A DNA stretch of 64,000 nucleotides from assembly GCA_030278955.1 (NCBI GenBank), contig JAOANR010000005.1:29999849-30063848 (forward strand), in the 5' to 3' direction. Positions 36,018 through 47,200 of this stretch are shown in pieces. The position numbers were made by a program, and so were the translations under genes. Every line of letters starts with the position of its first letter. Position 1 is the first letter of the stretch. Source of the DNA: Hygrophila difformis. Lineage: Eukaryota > Streptophyta > Magnoliopsida > Lamiales > Acanthaceae. The notes under the pieces were generated by a model. It saw only the letters and a list, made by a program, of their open reading frames with translations. It had not been told where the DNA came from and searched no databases.

Positions 36018-36788
36018 CAGGGCCGTCTCGGAAAAAGTTTGGGCCCTGAGCCAAACTTAAAAAATAGGCCTTCATGTATTTAGTAATTGCTTTGTAATTT
36101 TTTTTTTGTGTATACCAAGTATTCTCATATCTTATTGGGCCTAATACTAATTTCTCGATAATCTGGTGAGTATTGAAGGGTTATCTCTTCCGAATGGTAT
36201 TACACGGACTCGAACTCAATATTTTTACTTAAGCTAACCTAATACTTTTACTTAAGTTTTCAGATATTCGTACCGCTCAAACCAATCTACTAAGCTATCA
36301 GTACCTTGAATGTTGATTTTAGGGTTTCCTTATTTCACTCATAATATATTATTTTTGGTAATTTTATTTTAACTCTTTGTGAATTATTATTTTTGTAATG
36401 ATTAAAGAATAAAATTTATCCCTAAAAATAAAAATGCAAGCTCAATGTATGCTAACTATATTTAAAATTATATTGGTGAAAAATTAAATTCATATAATAT
36501 ATATTTCCAAATCCTTTTAATTAAAACTAATTTATATAATAATAGTTTAAATACATGAAACAATCTTTTAAAAAATATTGATATAAAAAAGAATAATTAT
36601 ATTAATTAGTACTAATAGACAATATATGCTCAATGTATGCTAAAAAATAAAATATGTTTACATTTTATATAATAAGTATATCAAAAACTAATCAATTAAC
36701 CAAAAAAAAAAAAAAATACCTATGGGGTCCCCAAAAATGTGGGGCCCTGAGCAAAGGCTCATGGTGCTCCTGCCATGAGCCGGGTCTG
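36018..36788. mobile_element. hAT-type MITE in the Copia element
   Basis: Ends CAGGGCCGTCTCGG and GAGCCGGGTCTG with a perfect 8-bp duplication GATCTAGA at 36010-36017 and 36789-36796. 771 bp, no ORF. Removing it rejoins the Copia linker (DSIDLDP to EKNLDNE). Confidence 0.93.
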
Positions 36789-37213
36789 GATCTAGATCAA
36801 TACTGTCTATTAATGTAATATCCATTGGTTGATGAAAATCATCCTCGCGTTCATCATGCCTAATGGATTTTATCTTAGAAACAAGTCTAGGAATAGAGGT
36901 GAATCTATCCTTATCAAAAATACATCCCGAGATTCGATAACTGAGTGAATTGAAACACAATCATTAGGCTCTAATAATATATAACCTATATGTTTTTGAG
37001 TGATCTGCATATCCAATTAATATGCAATTTATTCCACTTTTCCCTAACTTTTTCCTTTTAGGCTCTGGAACACGTACTACTGCCCTACATCCCCAAACAC
37101 GTAGATAGGATAAATAGGGACGTTTCTTAAACCAAAGTTCATAAGGCGTAAGCTTGTTCATTTTATTATTAGGTATCCAATTTAGGATATAACAGGCTGT
37201 TAACATTGCCTCT

Positions 37214-37392
37214 GCAACTAATTGTTGCATGTGCTTTTGATTGTGTTTTTCTTGTTGTTTGTAGATTTGTGATTGTTATATGCAGACAGTCATTTCGAAG
37301 TGAACTTTTAATGTGGTTTCATTGTAATGTTCCGTTCCTATTAAATAAAACTTTTTGCCCACAAAAAAAAAACAAAAAACAAAAAAAAAAAA
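37214..37392 (+). mobile_element. Short 3' fragment of a LINE or SINE with A-tail
   Basis: A 179-bp insertion ending in an A-rich tail. The 11-12-bp duplication ACATTGCCTCT lies at 37203-37213 and 37393-37403. It splits Copia integrase between GFWGEAM and MLTACYIL, so the insertion is certain. The body is T-rich and lacks tRNA-type boxes, so a 5'-truncated LINE is likelier than a SINE. Confidence 0.88.
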
Positions 37393-38132
37393 ACATTGCC
37401 TCTCCCCAAAATCCATGACTTAATCCAACATAAGACATCATTGAATTCACCATTTCTTCAGCTACACAATTTTATTGAGATGTGAAGGAGGCGTTGTTTC
37501 ATGTATAATTCCTACATATTGAAAATATGAAGGGTCATAAAATTCCCCTCCCCTATCTGTACGTAGGATTTTAATCCTAGCATTGAGTTGTAATTCAAGT
37601 TCGGCCTTAAAATTTTTAAACTTTTCCAAAGCCTCATTTTTAGAATGCAACAGGTACACATAACAAAATCTTGTTGCATCGTCAATAAATGTAACAATGT
37701 ACTTTTTATTTCACAGAGGAGTTGAATGGAAGTCACAAAAATGCTATAAATCAATTCAAGTGTTTCCGACTTCCTGGTAATTCCCTTAAAAGGTTGTCGA
37801 GTTATTTTAGTTAACATACATGTTTTACACTTGTCATGGATCATGTCAAATGCTGGAATTAATTCCGATTTTGACATATCTTTCATTCTCTTGTAATGAC
37901 GTGCATGCCACAATAAAGATTCATGATTTGATATAGAAACATTGTACACATCTGTACAGATTTCAAATCACTTGGAATATTAGTAATATTCAACTTAAAC
38001 ATTCCATTACGATAATAACTAAATCCAATAAACCATCCATGTATCAAAAAGGACATACTTGTCTTATCCGAACACCTGTTTGTAGCGAAACTTATTTCGA
38101 CCCTATAATGCCTTGGGTTCACGAAATAAGTA

Positions 38133-38334
38133 CTCCCTCCGCCCCATTTCAATGTCCCATTTTCTGTTTTGGTATGTTCCACTTCAATTGACACATTTGC
38201 TTATTTAGAAAATTTTTACTCTTTCAAACAAACATCACATCAACTACTTACTCCATTTTAACACAATAACTCATTCTACCTAAAATATCGTGCCCACCAA
38301 AAGAAATATGACAGCTCAAATGGGACGGAGGGAG
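38133..38334. mobile_element. Stowaway MITE
   Basis: Ends CTCCCTCCGCCCCATTTC and AAATGGGACGGAGGGAG, TA both sides (38131-38132, 38335-38336). 202 bp. Inserted in the Copia body upstream of GAG-pre-integrase. Confidence 0.93.
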
Positions 38335-38953
38335 TATTAAAGATAAGAAGAAACCACACTCAAAGATTAATGCAATATTCTTGAGCAATAATGTTAAAGC
38401 TTTTGTGTATGGAAAGTGTCTTGATTTTGCAGTGAACAAGAAATATTTTCCGTATCCATCTGTTCTACTAATATGCAAACTAATCTGTACATCATAGCAA
38501 AATGGAGAATTTAAAAATTCAAATGAATGGTTACAATGTATGGTTGTGGAAGTTCCATGTCATAACTAACCATTTCTGTTTTTTTGGATGAATAATTATG
38601 CGTACACCATCCATCAATAACCAACCTTTAATTTAATTTTCCAGACCTCATTTTTCCGTTGTGTAAGCTCATCTGGGTGCATACTCCACGCCACCCGTCT
38701 TAACTTCAATATCAATTAGTCCAAAATGTGTAACAGGTCCAATTCGAACCATCCAGCTGAATTGAAGTGAGCTTGGAGGTGCGGTTGGTCCGCTGGAGTA
38801 AGAGTGAGTTCCTCGCACATTATAACTGAATTGAAGTCACTAGAGCTTCAGATCGAGTAATGCCATCAACAATTCTAATAAAAAATCAGAAGAAGATGTA
38901 TCTTCAGAATATATATATATAGCACAGTAGTAGTCTCAGGAGCTAATTAAGAT

Positions 38954-38964
38954 GCTTTGATACC
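38954..38964 (-). other. Copia primer binding site
   Basis: On the minus strand GGTATCAAAGC, one base off the usual GGTATCAGAGC that pairs with initiator methionine tRNA. It lies seven bases inside the LTR end. Confidence 0.6.
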
Positions 38965-38970
38965 GCCGCG

Positions 38971-39213
38971 TGTTGAATAATGAAGAACGCTCAAACCTAA
39001 AATAAACTGCCGTTGAATTGTTGTTGTTGAAAATACATTTACACAATACTGAGCCTATTTATAGTGATCAGCGTAAGCAAGCTTTTACAAGGCAAATAAC
39101 AACATTAATGTAAGTGACCAAAATACCCTAATTAGCTAAGGTCTATACATGCATGATGCATGGTTCAGTTTGCTGCATTCATCATTCCTCCTCCTCTGTC
39201 ACCAACCTTAACA
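38971..39213 (-). repeat. Copia 5' LTR
   Basis: On the minus strand it starts TGTTAAGG and ends TTCAACA, a short inverted pair, and is followed by the primer binding site. A TATAAATAG box lies at about 39055-39063, 80-90 bp before the end. 243 bp. The partner LTR is not visible. Confidence 0.6.
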
Positions 39214-39634
39214 CGATCGCTATTTGAATAATTGTTAAATGGTCACTCAATAACTTTGTTTTTATTCTAATTCTGAAAATTTCTATCTCAAATTTTACCA
39301 AATTTCAGTTGCTAAATTAAATAATTCTTTAGCGATGATTCTACCTAGATTCTCAATTGAATTAGCCGAACGAAGCGAACCTAATAAAGTCAAATACTAG
39401 TATAAAAAAATAATAAATAAAATAAAAATAAAAATCAACATTAAACCTTACATGAAGCCATCTGCCTTTCATACACGTAATAACTTTAATCTGATATACA
39501 CATCTCCTAGTTTTCATGAGCACCCATATAGTAATATAATGACGACTATAAAAAAAAAATGAAACAAACTTGCAATTAGAAACACAATTTATTCAAATAT
39601 ACTTATATTGGTTTCATTGGAAATTAAATTATCA
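39214..39634. other. Spacer between Copia LTR and LBD 3' end
   Basis: No ORF. Contains the probable 3' untranslated region of the LBD gene on the minus strand; no clear polyadenylation site was chosen. Confidence 0.4.
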
Positions 39635-40018
39635 TCAGTGAAAAATGTGATTAGCAAAAGCAAGAGGATCGTGGCTTTCTTCCTCCTCTTCTTCTTCTTC
39701 TGCAGGGTGGCGGTGGTTGGCCGCAGCAGCACCAGCGGCTCCGCCGCCGGAGAGATGGGGAATGGGGTCAAAACTGTTGGAAGGGGCTGTGTCGCCATAG
39801 CTGGGGCCAAAACTATGCATGCTGATGAGATTATTTGAAGCTGAAGAAGTGTTGGAATAAGCTGGCTGCACCATGCAGGGTGGCCCCCCAATCTGCTGCT
39901 GCTGCTGCTGCTGAGGCTGTGGGGAGCTTTGAAGGGCATTGGCTATTATAAATCTGCTGTTCATTAGCTGGGTTTGAACCATTGACAGCTCTGCTTGCAG
40001 TGACGCCACCTATATATG

Positions 40019-40054
<36 letters not shown>

Positions 40055-41801
40055 AATAGACAGAAAGACAGAAAGAAAAAGAAATTGTGTGTGTCATAAT
40101 TCAGACAATAGTTCTTTAGAATATCCTCCATCTTCTGTCATCCTTTAGTATCAAATTGTATATACTTACTGATTTTTTTCAATTACAATGATGATAATTT
40201 TTATGTACTAAAGTCTAAAGGAAAGTACACTTTTTTTTTTGGATGAGCAGGAAAGTACCCATTTGATTAAGTACATGAAAAAGAAAAAATAATTGATGTT
40301 ATTTATGTATTTTTCCACGGATAAACATAATAAATTTCATTAAAAAAAAATGTATAAAAAGTTGAAATGAACACAGGTATTTTAAAGTGAAAAGAGGAAT
40401 AAACAAGCACCGCAACAATTTGCTGCCTTTTACATTTTATATTAATATAAATACAATAAAAACCATTATCAAGTACTACAACTTCTTCCTAATAATCCCT
40501 TTCCAGGTAACATTAGCTTTCTTTAGTTTCACCTCATTTTATATATAAAAATAACAAAACCATTATCAAGTACTACTACAATGTAGCTTTCTTTAGCTTC
40601 CTAATAAAAACCATATTTTATATATTCTCTTTATTTTCAGCTCATTTTTTTTTCAGTAGATAACACTATAATTTGTGAATATTACTCCCTCCGTCCCACT
40701 TGAATTGTCCCATTTGACTTTTTGACACTGTTCATTGTTCAACTTTGACTCAATATTATTGCAATTATATATTTGAAAAAAATAGTCGAGTTTGATCTTG
40801 TTAGATTCGTCTAATCATATAGTTTTAGAATATATATTTTATATAATTTTTAGTTGTATATATTTTAAGATATTAACGATTAAAAAAGTGCATTGGATTG
40901 TGTGCAGAAATGAAATGAGACATTTCAAATGGGACAGAGGGAGTACATAACAAAAATCTCCAGCAACTACTGGCGAATTTTTTTCTTATTATAATTTCTT
41001 AAAATTAAATAACGAAATGATTTTGTGAATAATAAAGCTATAATCAAAATGATTTTGTCCGGCAACAGCGAAGTGTCATCCCTTTATAATAATGCTATTA
41101 ACACAGAAACTGTAATGAAATGATTTTGTGAATCAAAATATCCCATCAGATTATATTTTCACTATAAAATTAACACCTAAAGTGATGTACATTATCACCA
41201 CGTGCAAGATTTTCATCATTCACGTTGAATCAATTAACTGCATAGAAGGAATACCGAATACGTATATATATGATATCGGTGCACCACATGCAAAATCACA
41301 TAAAGGTATACTACAGGAGAATTAGAAATATACTATATAGATATATAATCGTTGATTAGTAAAATTACAGAAAGAAATTGATAAATGAAATATGTGAAGC
41401 ACCTGTTGCTGCAGGGCAATAATGGTAGATACACAACCATAGACAGGATCGGAGAGCCTGGCCTGAGCCTCATAGGATATGGTGACAACGGCATCGTGCC
41501 GGCGGTTAGCGGGGATGTGCAGCAGGAGCTTGGACACATTGCTGGCCCCAAACACCTTGTGGACGGCTGCGAACCGGGCGGCACCCTGGTCGGATCCGAA
41601 ATGAGGCGCAAAGATGCAGCCAGTGACACACTTTCTTCTCAAGAACTTGCAGGCACCACATGGGGCATTGGCTGGCTGGGGTGCCCCGTCAGCCGACTCT
41701 CCTGCAGGTGGGGCTTGGCTGGCGGCGGTGGTGGTGGCGCTGCGCTTTCCTGGGCCCCGGCGGCGGGTTTCAGGAGTGGCCTCGCGACGCGGCGCATCCA
41801 T
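39635..41801 (-). CDS. LBD: LOB domain (LBD/ASL) transcription factor, class I
   Basis: Plant-specific DNA-binding protein; relatives act in lateral organ, root and vascular development. Two exons, 41801-41403 and 40009-39635, join in phase to 257 aa. The LOB domain spans about residues 46-147: the zinc motif C-x2-C-x6-C-x3-C begins at Cys48 ([15 protein letters not shown]). Then come the GAS block [17 protein letters not shown], and a leucine-zipper-like run [19 protein letters not shown] continuing L-x3/6-L. The intron lies right after ALQQQ, the usual place in this family. The C-terminal half is low complexity: a glutamine run near residue 162, an alanine/glycine run, an eight-residue glutamate run, and a final [12 protein letters not shown] motif. 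The LBD18/20/30 subgroup seems likely but is not proven. The ATG chosen is the first in frame after the AAT tract; upstream open frame is tract-encoded. Confidence 0.9.
40685..40943. mobile_element. Stowaway MITE in the LBD intron
   Basis: Ends CTCCCTCCGTCCCACTTG and AAATGGGACAGAGGGAG; TA at 40683-40684 and 40944-40945. 259 bp, closely like the copy at 18605-18863. The intron (40010-41402) also has a TA tract at 40021-40050. Confidence 0.95.
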
Positions 41802-41860
41802 GCAAAGATGGGGGAATTGGTGGGAGGAGAAGGTAATAAGGGAGTGTAGAGCGAGGGAGA

Positions 41861-41936
<76 letters not shown>
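41861..41936. repeat. AAT microsatellite in the LBD 5' leader
   Basis: About 25 uninterrupted AAT units, 60 bp upstream of the LBD start codon. On the coding strand it is TTA/ATT-rich and probably transcribed. Confidence 0.95.
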
Positions 41937-42257
41937 GTAATGTGGTAAATTTGGGGAGGGAGGGAGGGAGTTTATAGATCGAGAGGAAATGAAAAGGGAG
42001 GGAGAAAGGCATGTAAGTCTCGTGAGGGGTGAGAGGATACATACAAGATGAGTAAAGGTAGCTCTATATGGAATTGGGAAGGGAAGGGAGAAAGGGAGGG
42101 GAAAAAGGAAGATGGTGTGTGTGAATTGTGATTTTGTGTATTGCATGCATGTGCAAAGGGAGTGTTTATGGGCTGCCACCTCTTATTTGGGGCTGGATTA
42201 TTATTTATTTATTTTAATAAACATTGACAACTATGTATCCACAAATGTGTATGGGAA

Positions 42258-42365
42258 CGGGATGAGGACTTAGCCCAAGTGATTAAGTCCCTAGACTTCC
42301 AACGGAAGGTTGGAGGTTCGATCCCCCACCGGCCCCATATCCCTCCCGTTTATTCCCCCTTTCTC
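42258..42365 (+). repeat. tRNA-derived SINE-like sequence
   Basis: Contains a box A-like TTAGCCCAAGTG at about 42270-42281 and a perfect box B GGTTCGATCCC at 42315-42325, the internal RNA polymerase III promoter. Spacing is about 33 bp, as in tRNAs. It does not fold as an intact tRNA. The 3' end and target duplication are unclear because of the following repeats. Confidence 0.6.
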
Positions 42366-42489
42366 AGGCCTTCAATGGCTCCTCCAAAAAAAATGTGTGT
42401 GGAGCCCAAACCATACAAACACCACCTCTTTTCCAGGCCTTCAATGGATCCTCCATAAAAAATGTGTGGGAGCCCAAACCATACAAATA
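42366..42489 (+). repeat. Tandem duplication of about 68 bp
   Basis: The block beginning CAGGCCTTCAATGG and including GAGCCCAAACCATACAAA appears at 42367-42421 and again at 42435-42489 with a few differences. It directly follows the SINE-like sequence. Confidence 0.8.
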
Positions 42490-42524
42490 CGAAAAATGGG
42501 GTCAAGTCTCATTCATGGGGCTGG

Positions 42525-42576
<52 letters not shown>
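42525..42576. repeat. ATT microsatellite
   Basis: About 17 uninterrupted ATT units. It is the mirror of the AAT tract at 41861-41936. Confidence 0.95.
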
Positions 42577-42577
<1 letters not shown>

Positions 42578-43100
42578 AGCATTTCCAACCCCTCACTCCA
42601 TTATTAATCTACATTCGACACGGCGAGCAATCCAATTCTTTTTAAGTCAAAATTTGGCCAGAAATATTTCGTGTATCACGACAAATAAAACTCATGAGCT
42701 TGTTTTGACAGTAGTAACCAGAAGCCTTCATCAAAACATTTTTCGATAAAGACACAATTGGAATTTAGAGTAATTTTTTTTAAAAAAAAATATGAAATCC
42801 TTAATTAAACCTAACGAGATCTGATCTCGGTTCACTTATTGTTGTGAGAATAATTAATGAATCCAGACAATCAGAATAATTTCAATTAATTCTTAATGAA
42901 CTTGTACCTTTACATGGGTTTTCGACAAAAGGGATTACAAAAAGAGCAAGAACAGACAGACATGTATTAATGGATACGCAAAAACTGACATGAATAGTGA
43001 GTACCCCCACTTATATAGATTAAATTTTCTTTCATTCATCGACAGGACTCAACTCATGGCTCATAACTTCATAAGCTTGTCTTTCATTAATGCAAAATTC

Positions 43101-43131
<31 letters not shown>

Positions 43132-43809
43132 GGGAAAAGGCTATAACAATACTAACGATAATAATGAATAAAGTGAAAAGAGGAAGAAATGAAGGATTTA
43201 AAAAAGATGAAGAAGGTGCAGCAGCAGGAGGCAGCAGTTAGGACTAGCGTGGAGAGGGCAAAACAAGAAAAGTGCTGAGGGCGTGGCGTGTGGGGACTGA
43301 GGAAGGTGGAAAACCAGACGTCTTTGGTTGTCATATCATGCAACCCACCACACCCTTTAATGTCCAATGCCCTTGCCTTCTAACTTCCATCCACTATTCC
43401 ACATTATTATTCTTACTCTCCCTTACAAAAATCACAATTCTCTTTTTACACCTTGCTAAAACCAATTAATCCAACTTCAACTCATGGGCCATCTCATGGC
43501 TTAACAATATCATTATTAATTTAATTTACCCTTTCTCCTTCTCCTACAAAACCCAATCACGCAACTTCAAAGTTCTACACTCCACACGAAAATCATGCGT
43601 CCAAGTTTACAACAGAAGGAAGGAGGTTGGATGAATAAAGAAATTCAATACATAGGCCAAAGCATAAAAGAATAGTAGTATTAAGAGAGCAAGACTCGGC
43701 CACCAGGGAGCATGCTTATAATCATTTTAGTATTATTCCATCCAACACCACTGCGATGGTATTCAATTCCGAACTTGGCATAGAAAATACTAATTTGCTG
43801 TTGCGCTTT

Positions 43810-43847
<38 letters not shown>

Positions 43848-44246
43848 CATAAGCAGTTGAACGGCAGCAAATGTTGCATTGAGGCTTTCTTTTTTTCTTA
43901 CACGGCGCCTCTTGGGCTGCATAAAGTTAGTTGCGAAACCATCTCCGATTCCCTCTGATTTCATTGTCAGATTTTAACTTTCAGCAAATTGGTTTTTCCC
44001 AACTGAAAAGGTTGAGATAACACATGGCAAGATATAAGCCGCAGATCGCCTCGTCAAGATATAGCTGCTGCCACACAGAAATGAAGTTCATATGAATGGT
44101 GATATGATGGTAACTGAATATGGATAAAAGAAGTGAACCATCAGCAGTTTGCATAACCGTAGATCATACCTTAGTTGTGAAAAAAATGAGAAGCCTACTC
44201 AATCTTCTACTGTCGAATCATTGTTTCTGACATTAAATATATTTTT

Positions 44247-47200
44247 TTATCCAATTTTGGCCTCCCCATTTACGATAGCATTTTCAGTGTTATTACTGAC
44301 AACAGCTTTGCTGCTCCTCTTCTTAGGCCTTTTTTTGTCTGCTTCTTGAGGAGGAGGAAGAGGGGGAGCATCGTTCTCTGAACTTACAATGCTGTTTAGA
44401 AAGTCTTCCTGCATGAGTGTGTTGGACTTGGTTTCTTCGGGGCTGTCTGTTTCAGGAATTACAACTTATACATCATTTTTTTTCCTCAGCCACATCAAAA
44501 TTCAGGAGACTGGAAAGACGTTTTCAACTTACCCCTCTCTTGAGCTTTTTGAGAATCTTTACTTTCTTTCATAGGGCTTCCATTACGTGGCTTTGAGCTC
44601 TGCTTTTCTGTGACAGCCTCAGGGAGCAATACACGCCGGCTCAGCCGAAGTTGCCCTTTCTCATTGATCTGTAGTAAATATAATTAATCATTAAGAATAT
44701 TTGTGCCAGAAACAAGTAAATATATAATGTGAATACTCGGAGATGGGCAAACTTAGTTACTTACTTTTAACAGGCACCATGGAGACCCAAAATAAAAGAC
44801 TGTCCCCCAAAAAAATTGTGTTGATTTATAACAAAATAGTAATGAGAACAAGTATCAAGAAAATCTCAGAGATACGTCATTAAGGTGAGTCATTAACAAT
44901 ATTCCTGTTTAGTGTTTTACACAAGACCTGGATCAATGCATCAATGAAGGCAACTGCCTGAGATTTCCGAATTTGAAATTATTCCGTCAGATCTGGACGA
45001 TTAGAGTGTAATTATCAGCTGGGCATTTGATGACATTAGATCCCATACCTCTTGTCAGTTCAAAATAAGCACTCTTTTCCAGGAGGATCAGAAAACATAT
45101 TACCATATTGACTAATTTTGATAGCACTGGACAGTGGAAATGAAGGGATGTTTCATGTAAACTCAAGACGCACTCAGTTTAAATTATTGCCATAATGGGT
45201 ACTTTTAATATGTGAAGATAAGGGCTTATGCGGGACAGATGAATCTATTTAAATTCCTATACGAATAAAAGTTTTGTACGGTACAGATTCCAGACACTTT
45301 GCCACTACCAATTGTAGTCTGTAAGTAAGGACATTCTTGACGCTTTCTTTAGGTCCACCAAAGCTTCATGAAGAAGACGTGGAAATTTGATGCACTTAGA
45401 AAATAAAATAAAAACTAAAAATAAAAAAGAAGATGAAGGGGGAAGAGAGAGAGAGAGAGAGAGAGAGATTTTCATTAACAGTGGCAATCTTTGAAAAAAA
45501 AAGAAAAAAAAAAGAAAGAAAAAGAAGTGTTTGCCTTTGCCACAATGATCACTAGGAAATTTTCTGTAAAGCGTTAACGGCTTCTCAAGGGTCACCAGAA
45601 TAATTCTAAACTTTACTAGACATACCTTATCGAAAAAACATTGGCAGAAGATGAAAGAAATATTACAAGTTTAAACTCCAGATATGAGCCTCAAGTATCA
45701 GCAACAATATATGTAATGCAAACATGAGAGAGAGAGAGGGAGAGAGAGAGAGAGAGAGAGAGAGGAGATCAGACAAACCTCAATGAGTTTAACATCAATG
45801 CGATCTCCAACCTTGAAAGCCTGAGATACACAAAAATGTTACGATGTCATAATCACATAGAACCTAGGATGAACGTTTTAGAGCAAAAGACATACATCTT
45901 CTGGCTTTGCCAACCAACTTGCAGTCAGCTCACTAATGTGGCATAGTCCCTGAAGCATTATGGATTAATTAGACCCACCATCATACACAGCTACAATCAA
46001 AGTCAAAATTCAAGAAAAGCAAAGTAATTTCTACTCAATCCGTAATGAAACATTTATATAGATTGAAACGAATACAAAGCATAGCATATGCTTGGGGGAT
46101 TTTTGGAACTACCTCTCGGCCAGGAGAAATTTCAACAAAAACTCCGTATGCAGCTACAGATTTGATCTCACAGTTCCTGCTTAAGAAAAAGAAGAAATTT
46201 AATTACTCGAAATTGGAGGTTGAGTTCACCTATCATGCAATCAAATGAACTCCATTGGTACTAGTTTCTTTGTTTAAGTATAAAATTTAGTAACTTTGAA
46301 CAAGTTTGGAACTCAGTAGGAAGCTATGCACAGCAATGCATTAGGATATACAGCTACTCTTAATAATCATTTTTATTACAAAATAGATCACCAAGAAATC
46401 ACAGGTCAAAAGGAAACCTGTAAATGTCTCCAACAGTCGGGACCATAGTCAAGTTGCTAATAATGGCTTTAGACTTCTCCAAGCTTGACAAATCTCTAGC
46501 TGTTATCTTGACCTGTGACAGCCACATGTTAATTAATGACAAAGCAAGACTCAGGTTAAAAGATGAAGAATGGAGAAAGAAATCTTCCCAACATACAATG
46601 CCATTATCTTGTGTGTCAATGGATTCAACTCCAGTTTCCTCAATAATGCTCTTCACTTTTTTACCACCTGAACCTATGATTAAGTTAACTTTCTCTGGTT
46701 TTACCTGTGCTATCACAAGAGTGACTTGTCAAGAAATTTATTAAGTGACCAATCTTCATATCAAACACAAATGTGCCATATGAGCCAACAAACCTTCATA
46801 ACATGGATAAGTGGAGCATATTTTGATAGCTTCTTAGAAGGTGCTGGATGGCATTTTGACATCTCCTCTAAAAACCAAAGTGAAAAGAATGAGCACCAGA
46901 GAGACTGAGGAAAAGCATTTCTTGGGCATTATTGTTTGCATTTGGGGAAAAGAATAGATTTTTGAATGATTATAAAATCAATTGCATTCTAGTGTGCTCC
47001 TCGGTTCTCATTAAATCCATGGCCAAGTCGGCAGTAGCTGATAAGAACTGGATGTCAATACAATTAATAGTAATACAAGATAGTAATGTATTATATACTA
47101 TATATAAGGTGACTGCCAAGATTCCATGTGTTCATATGCCTACTTGCTTATGCATGCTAAGATACAACGTAAATAGCATCAAGGAGGATATCCATTTCAA

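Larger units (their letters stand above)
33320..38100 (-). pseudogene. Copia pol polyprotein, broken
   Basis: Recognisable blocks, in transcript order: ESLLWHARHYKRMKDMSKSE and KCKTCMLTKITRQPF (GAG-pre-integrase, about 37.95-37.78 kb); KILRTDRGGEFYDPSYFQ (integrase, about 37.6 kb); EAMLTACYILNWIPN and LRVWGCRAVVRVPEPKRKKLG (37.2-37.0 kb). Next are the DFHQPMDITLIDSIDLDP linker, and GEASMILGIKIK, ITQSHYVDKI and AMTSTKLDLM (RT C-terminus, about 35.6-35.3 kb). RNase H follows: DHSSNTGWVFLLGGGAIYWASKKR (about 33.6 kb). The integrase D..E catalytic signature is partly kept (DRGGEF). The RT active-site YVDD region is not evident. It is interrupted by a hAT MITE, a retroposon, a Stowaway and a composite DNA element. 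Confidence 0.85.
33320..39213 (-). mobile_element. Ty1/Copia retrotransposon remnant with nested insertions
   Basis: Pol pieces run from right to left in Copia order: GAG-pre-integrase, integrase, reverse transcriptase, RNase H. A 243-bp LTR and a primer binding site lie at the right end (the element's 5' end). No matching 3' LTR was found to the left, so that end is deleted or lies too diverged. At least five elements have inserted in it. Many stops and frameshifts exist. Confidence 0.85.
41937..44246. other. Intergenic region between LBD promoter and PNPase 3' end
   Basis: Holds the LBD promoter (about 41937-42250), a tRNA-derived SINE-like piece, a tandem duplication, an ATT tract (42525-42576), an A-run (43099-43122) and a TA tract (43812-43844). 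The last part is the PNPase 3' untranslated region. A frame at 43964-43845 (-), starting MKSEGIGDGFATNF and with a basic RRRVRKK stretch, runs into the TA tract. I cannot support it as a gene. Confidence 0.5.

Noticed and set aside
41385..41849. A 154-codon plus-strand frame opposite the LBD exon
   Set aside because: It is the antisense shadow of the GC-rich LBD exon 1; no domain recognised.
41322..42179. A 285-codon minus-strand frame starting well upstream of the LBD domain
   Set aside because: Its N-terminal half is translated from the AAT tract (a long Tyr run) and leader sequence. The ATG at 41801 fits LBD proteins, and the frame's 3' end reads through the intron donor.
42258..42330. 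A functional tRNA gene
   Set aside because: Box B is perfect, but no acceptor stem or anticodon arm can be paired; a SINE-like derivative fits better.
43722..43964. An 80-codon minus-strand frame with a basic RRRVRKK stretch
   Set aside because: It runs through a TA microsatellite (Tyr-Ile repeats) and lies in the probable PNPase 3' untranslated region. No family recognised.
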